From Nitrospirae bacterium CG1_02_44_142 (lineage in GTDB: Bacteria > Nitrospirota > Thermodesulfovibrionia > Thermodesulfovibrionales > UBA1546), in the NCBI GenBank assembly GCA_001871685.1, contig MNVK01000115.1, forward strand, positions 1-13,022: 13,022 bases of DNA, in the 5' to 3' direction. Under the pieces are notes generated by a model, which worked only from the letters and a program-made list of their open reading frames with translations, was not told where the DNA came from and did no database searches. The stretch's first letter is position 1. Each line of letters begins with the position of its first letter. The position numbers were made by a program, and so were the translations under genes. Shown in pieces: positions 12,142 through 13,022 of this stretch.

Positions 12142-12933
12142 ATGAAAATAAGGGTTAAGAGCAAGAGCAAAAAGACTGTAAAACCGTCAAAGAAGATGGC
12201 AGATAAAACAGAAAGCGAAAAGCCGGCTAAAAAACCAACAAAGAAGGTTGTTGCGAAAGGGAAAATAAATGTAAAGAAGCCAATAAAATCAAAGAAAAAG
12301 ACAGAAGAACAGAAGCAAATGGTCTCAAAAAAACCAGCGGTTAGAAAAGTAGAAAAGGAAAAGAAGCCTGCTCCTCGGAAGAAAGCAGCAGAAAAGGCAA
12401 TTAAAAAAGCGCCTAAAAAAAGCGCCCTTCCGGCGAAGAAGATAGCGCGGATACCGCAGAGGACCATAAAAAAGATAAGGGGAAGCAATAAAGTTTTTGC
12501 GCCGCCGGAATACGGCGTTGCAGTTGCAGCAAAAAAAGGGCTGCCCGGCGCATACGGCAAGGACAGGATTACATTAATGACAGTTGACCCATGGAAACTT
12601 TTTGCCTACTGGGAAGTAAGGGAAGATACGCTGTCAAAGGTAAAAGGGACGCTTGTTTTAAGGGTTTACGATGTTACAGGAATCTATTTTGACGGCAAAA
12701 ATGCCAATCTGGTTTTTGATATCCATGTTCATGGAAAGATAGGGGACAGCTATATAGGCGTGGGTCCAGGGAAGACATTTATTGTTGACATAGGCGCTGT
12801 TTCAAAGAAAGGGGAGTTTGTTACAGCAGCAAGGTCAAATCAGGCGTCAACGCCGACACTGAAGGTTGCCAAAGAAGAAGGCGCTCTGCCGCAGGAGATA
12901 TACGAAGTCGGGGCTGTAACGGGTTATTTTTAA
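12142..12933 (+). CDS. DUF4912 domain protein with lysine-rich N-terminal half
   Basis: A 263-residue protein in two halves. Residues 1-115 are highly basic and low in complexity, made of Lys, Ala, Pro and Arg blocks (KKPAKK-like) reminiscent of histone H1 or AlgP-type tails, and probably disordered and able to bind nucleic acid. Residues about 140-245 match the DUF4912 pattern: RITLMTVDPWKLFAYWEV, LVLRVYDVTGIYFDGKNA, FDIHV, YIGVGPGKTFIVDIGAV, AARSN and TPTL. The function of DUF4912 is unknown to me; members often sit near alpha-glucan or GH57 enzymes, which is recollection only. The ATG has AGGAGG (12131-12136) five bases upstream. The gene has its own promoter after polA and ends four bases before a parS-like palindrome. 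Confidence 0.85.
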   Translation: MKIRVKSKSKKTVKPSKKMADKTESEKPAKKPTKKVVAKGKINVKKPIKSKKKTEEQKQMVSKKPAVRKVEKEKKPAPRKKAAEKAIKKAPKKSALPAKKIARIPQRTIKKIRGSNKVFAPPEYGVAVAAKKGLPGAYGKDRITLMTVDPWKLFAYWEVREDTLSKVKGTLVLRVYDVTGIYFDGKNANLVFDIHVHGKIGDSYIGVGPGKTFIVDIGAVSKKGEFVTAARSNQASTPTLKVAKEEGALPQEIYEVGAVTGYF

Positions 12934-12936
12934 CTC

Positions 12937-12956
12937 ATTGTTCCACGTGGAACAAT
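12937..12956. promoter_or_regulatory. parS-like centromere site (ParB/Spo0J binding palindrome)
   Basis: A perfect 20-bp palindrome whose 16-bp core TGTTCCACGTGGAACA (12939-12954) has the chromosomal parS form: TGTT-N-CACGTG-N-AACA, identical to the usual TGTTTCACGTGAAACA except for one symmetrical base pair. Sites with GTTCCACGTGGAAC are, as I recall, used by proteobacterial ParB proteins. It has no loop, so it is not a terminator, and lies in the narrow gap between two convergent genes, a neutral position. No parA or parB is in the window. Confidence 0.75.
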
Positions 12957-12957
12957 T

Positions 12958-13022
12958 CTACTCCGCAGGCTCGGCTTGGCTCTTAACAAAGTCTTCTATT
13001 ATCCGCTGCGCAGCCCCGCTAA
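12958..13022 (-). CDS. C-terminal end of an unidentified gene, partial
   Basis: On the minus strand one frame is open from the window edge to a TAG at 12958-12960, giving the last 20 residues, SGAAQRIIEDFVKSQAEPAE. The other two frames have early stops. The GAAQRI-plus-helix ending resembles the C-terminal helix of some GT-B glycosyltransferases and UDP-sugar epimerases, but this is too short to assign. It converges with the DUF4912 gene, with the parS-like site between them. Confidence 0.5.
   Translation of the reverse strand, partial: SGAAQRIIEDFVKSQAEPAE

Noticed and set aside
12126..12560. A 144-codon minus-strand frame rich in Phe and Leu, looking like a membrane protein
   Set aside because: It is the antisense shadow of the lysine-rich (AAA/AAG) N-terminal half of the DUF4912 gene.

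Overview
The window looks like a chromosomal segment of a Gram-negative bacterium, most likely a Nitrospirota (Thermodesulfovibrio-like) or related deep-branching lineage. That placement is inferred from protein character, heavy AGA/AGG arginine use outside the helicase gene, frequent TTG starts and the mixture of conserved small hypothetical proteins. It is not proven. No tRNA, rRNA, CRISPR array or insertion sequence was seen, and no gene-free stretch exceeds about 300 bases.

Left part (1-2680): a partial small hypothetical gene (minus strand) is followed by an RhlE-type DEAD-box RNA helicase (minus) that diverges from a cold-shock-domain protein (plus). The two -35 boxes of the divergent promoters lie in the arms of one 10-bp inverted repeat. 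The cold-shock gene has a leader of about 110 nt with an intrinsic-terminator-like hairpin before its start, and a strong terminator after it. A conserved-looking 135-aa hypothetical gene starts just beyond that terminator.

Middle part (2677-7500): a proteostasis operon on the minus strand, read from a good sigma-70 promoter at 7472-7500: trigger factor (TTG start), clpP, clpX, then comM/yifB. The first three genes form a classic chaperone/protease unit. comM may also have its own leaderless promoter.

Accessory part (7550-9355): a 91-aa hypothetical gene (plus), then a 213-aa helix-hairpin-helix glycosylase-like gene (minus) with the layout of an integron gene cassette. Its stop codon lies in the R'' box of an 88-nt attC-like imperfect palindrome, and the cassette begins with the exact complement of that R'' box. 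A sigma-70 promoter with perfect consensus sits just outside the cassette and reads into it. Next comes a BrnT/BrnA toxin-antitoxin pair with a 19-bp palindromic operator over its promoter.

Right part (9418-13022): DNA polymerase I with intact proofreading motifs, apparently expressed from a leaderless mRNA; a DUF4912 protein with a lysine-rich N-terminal half; a perfect parS-like (ParB-binding) palindrome; and the last 20 codons of an unidentified convergent gene.

The points most worth a second look are the solitary integron-like cassette, the chromosomal parS-like site, the linked helicase/cold-shock divergon with a leader attenuator, and the recurring -10/ATG spacing that suggests leaderless transcripts.
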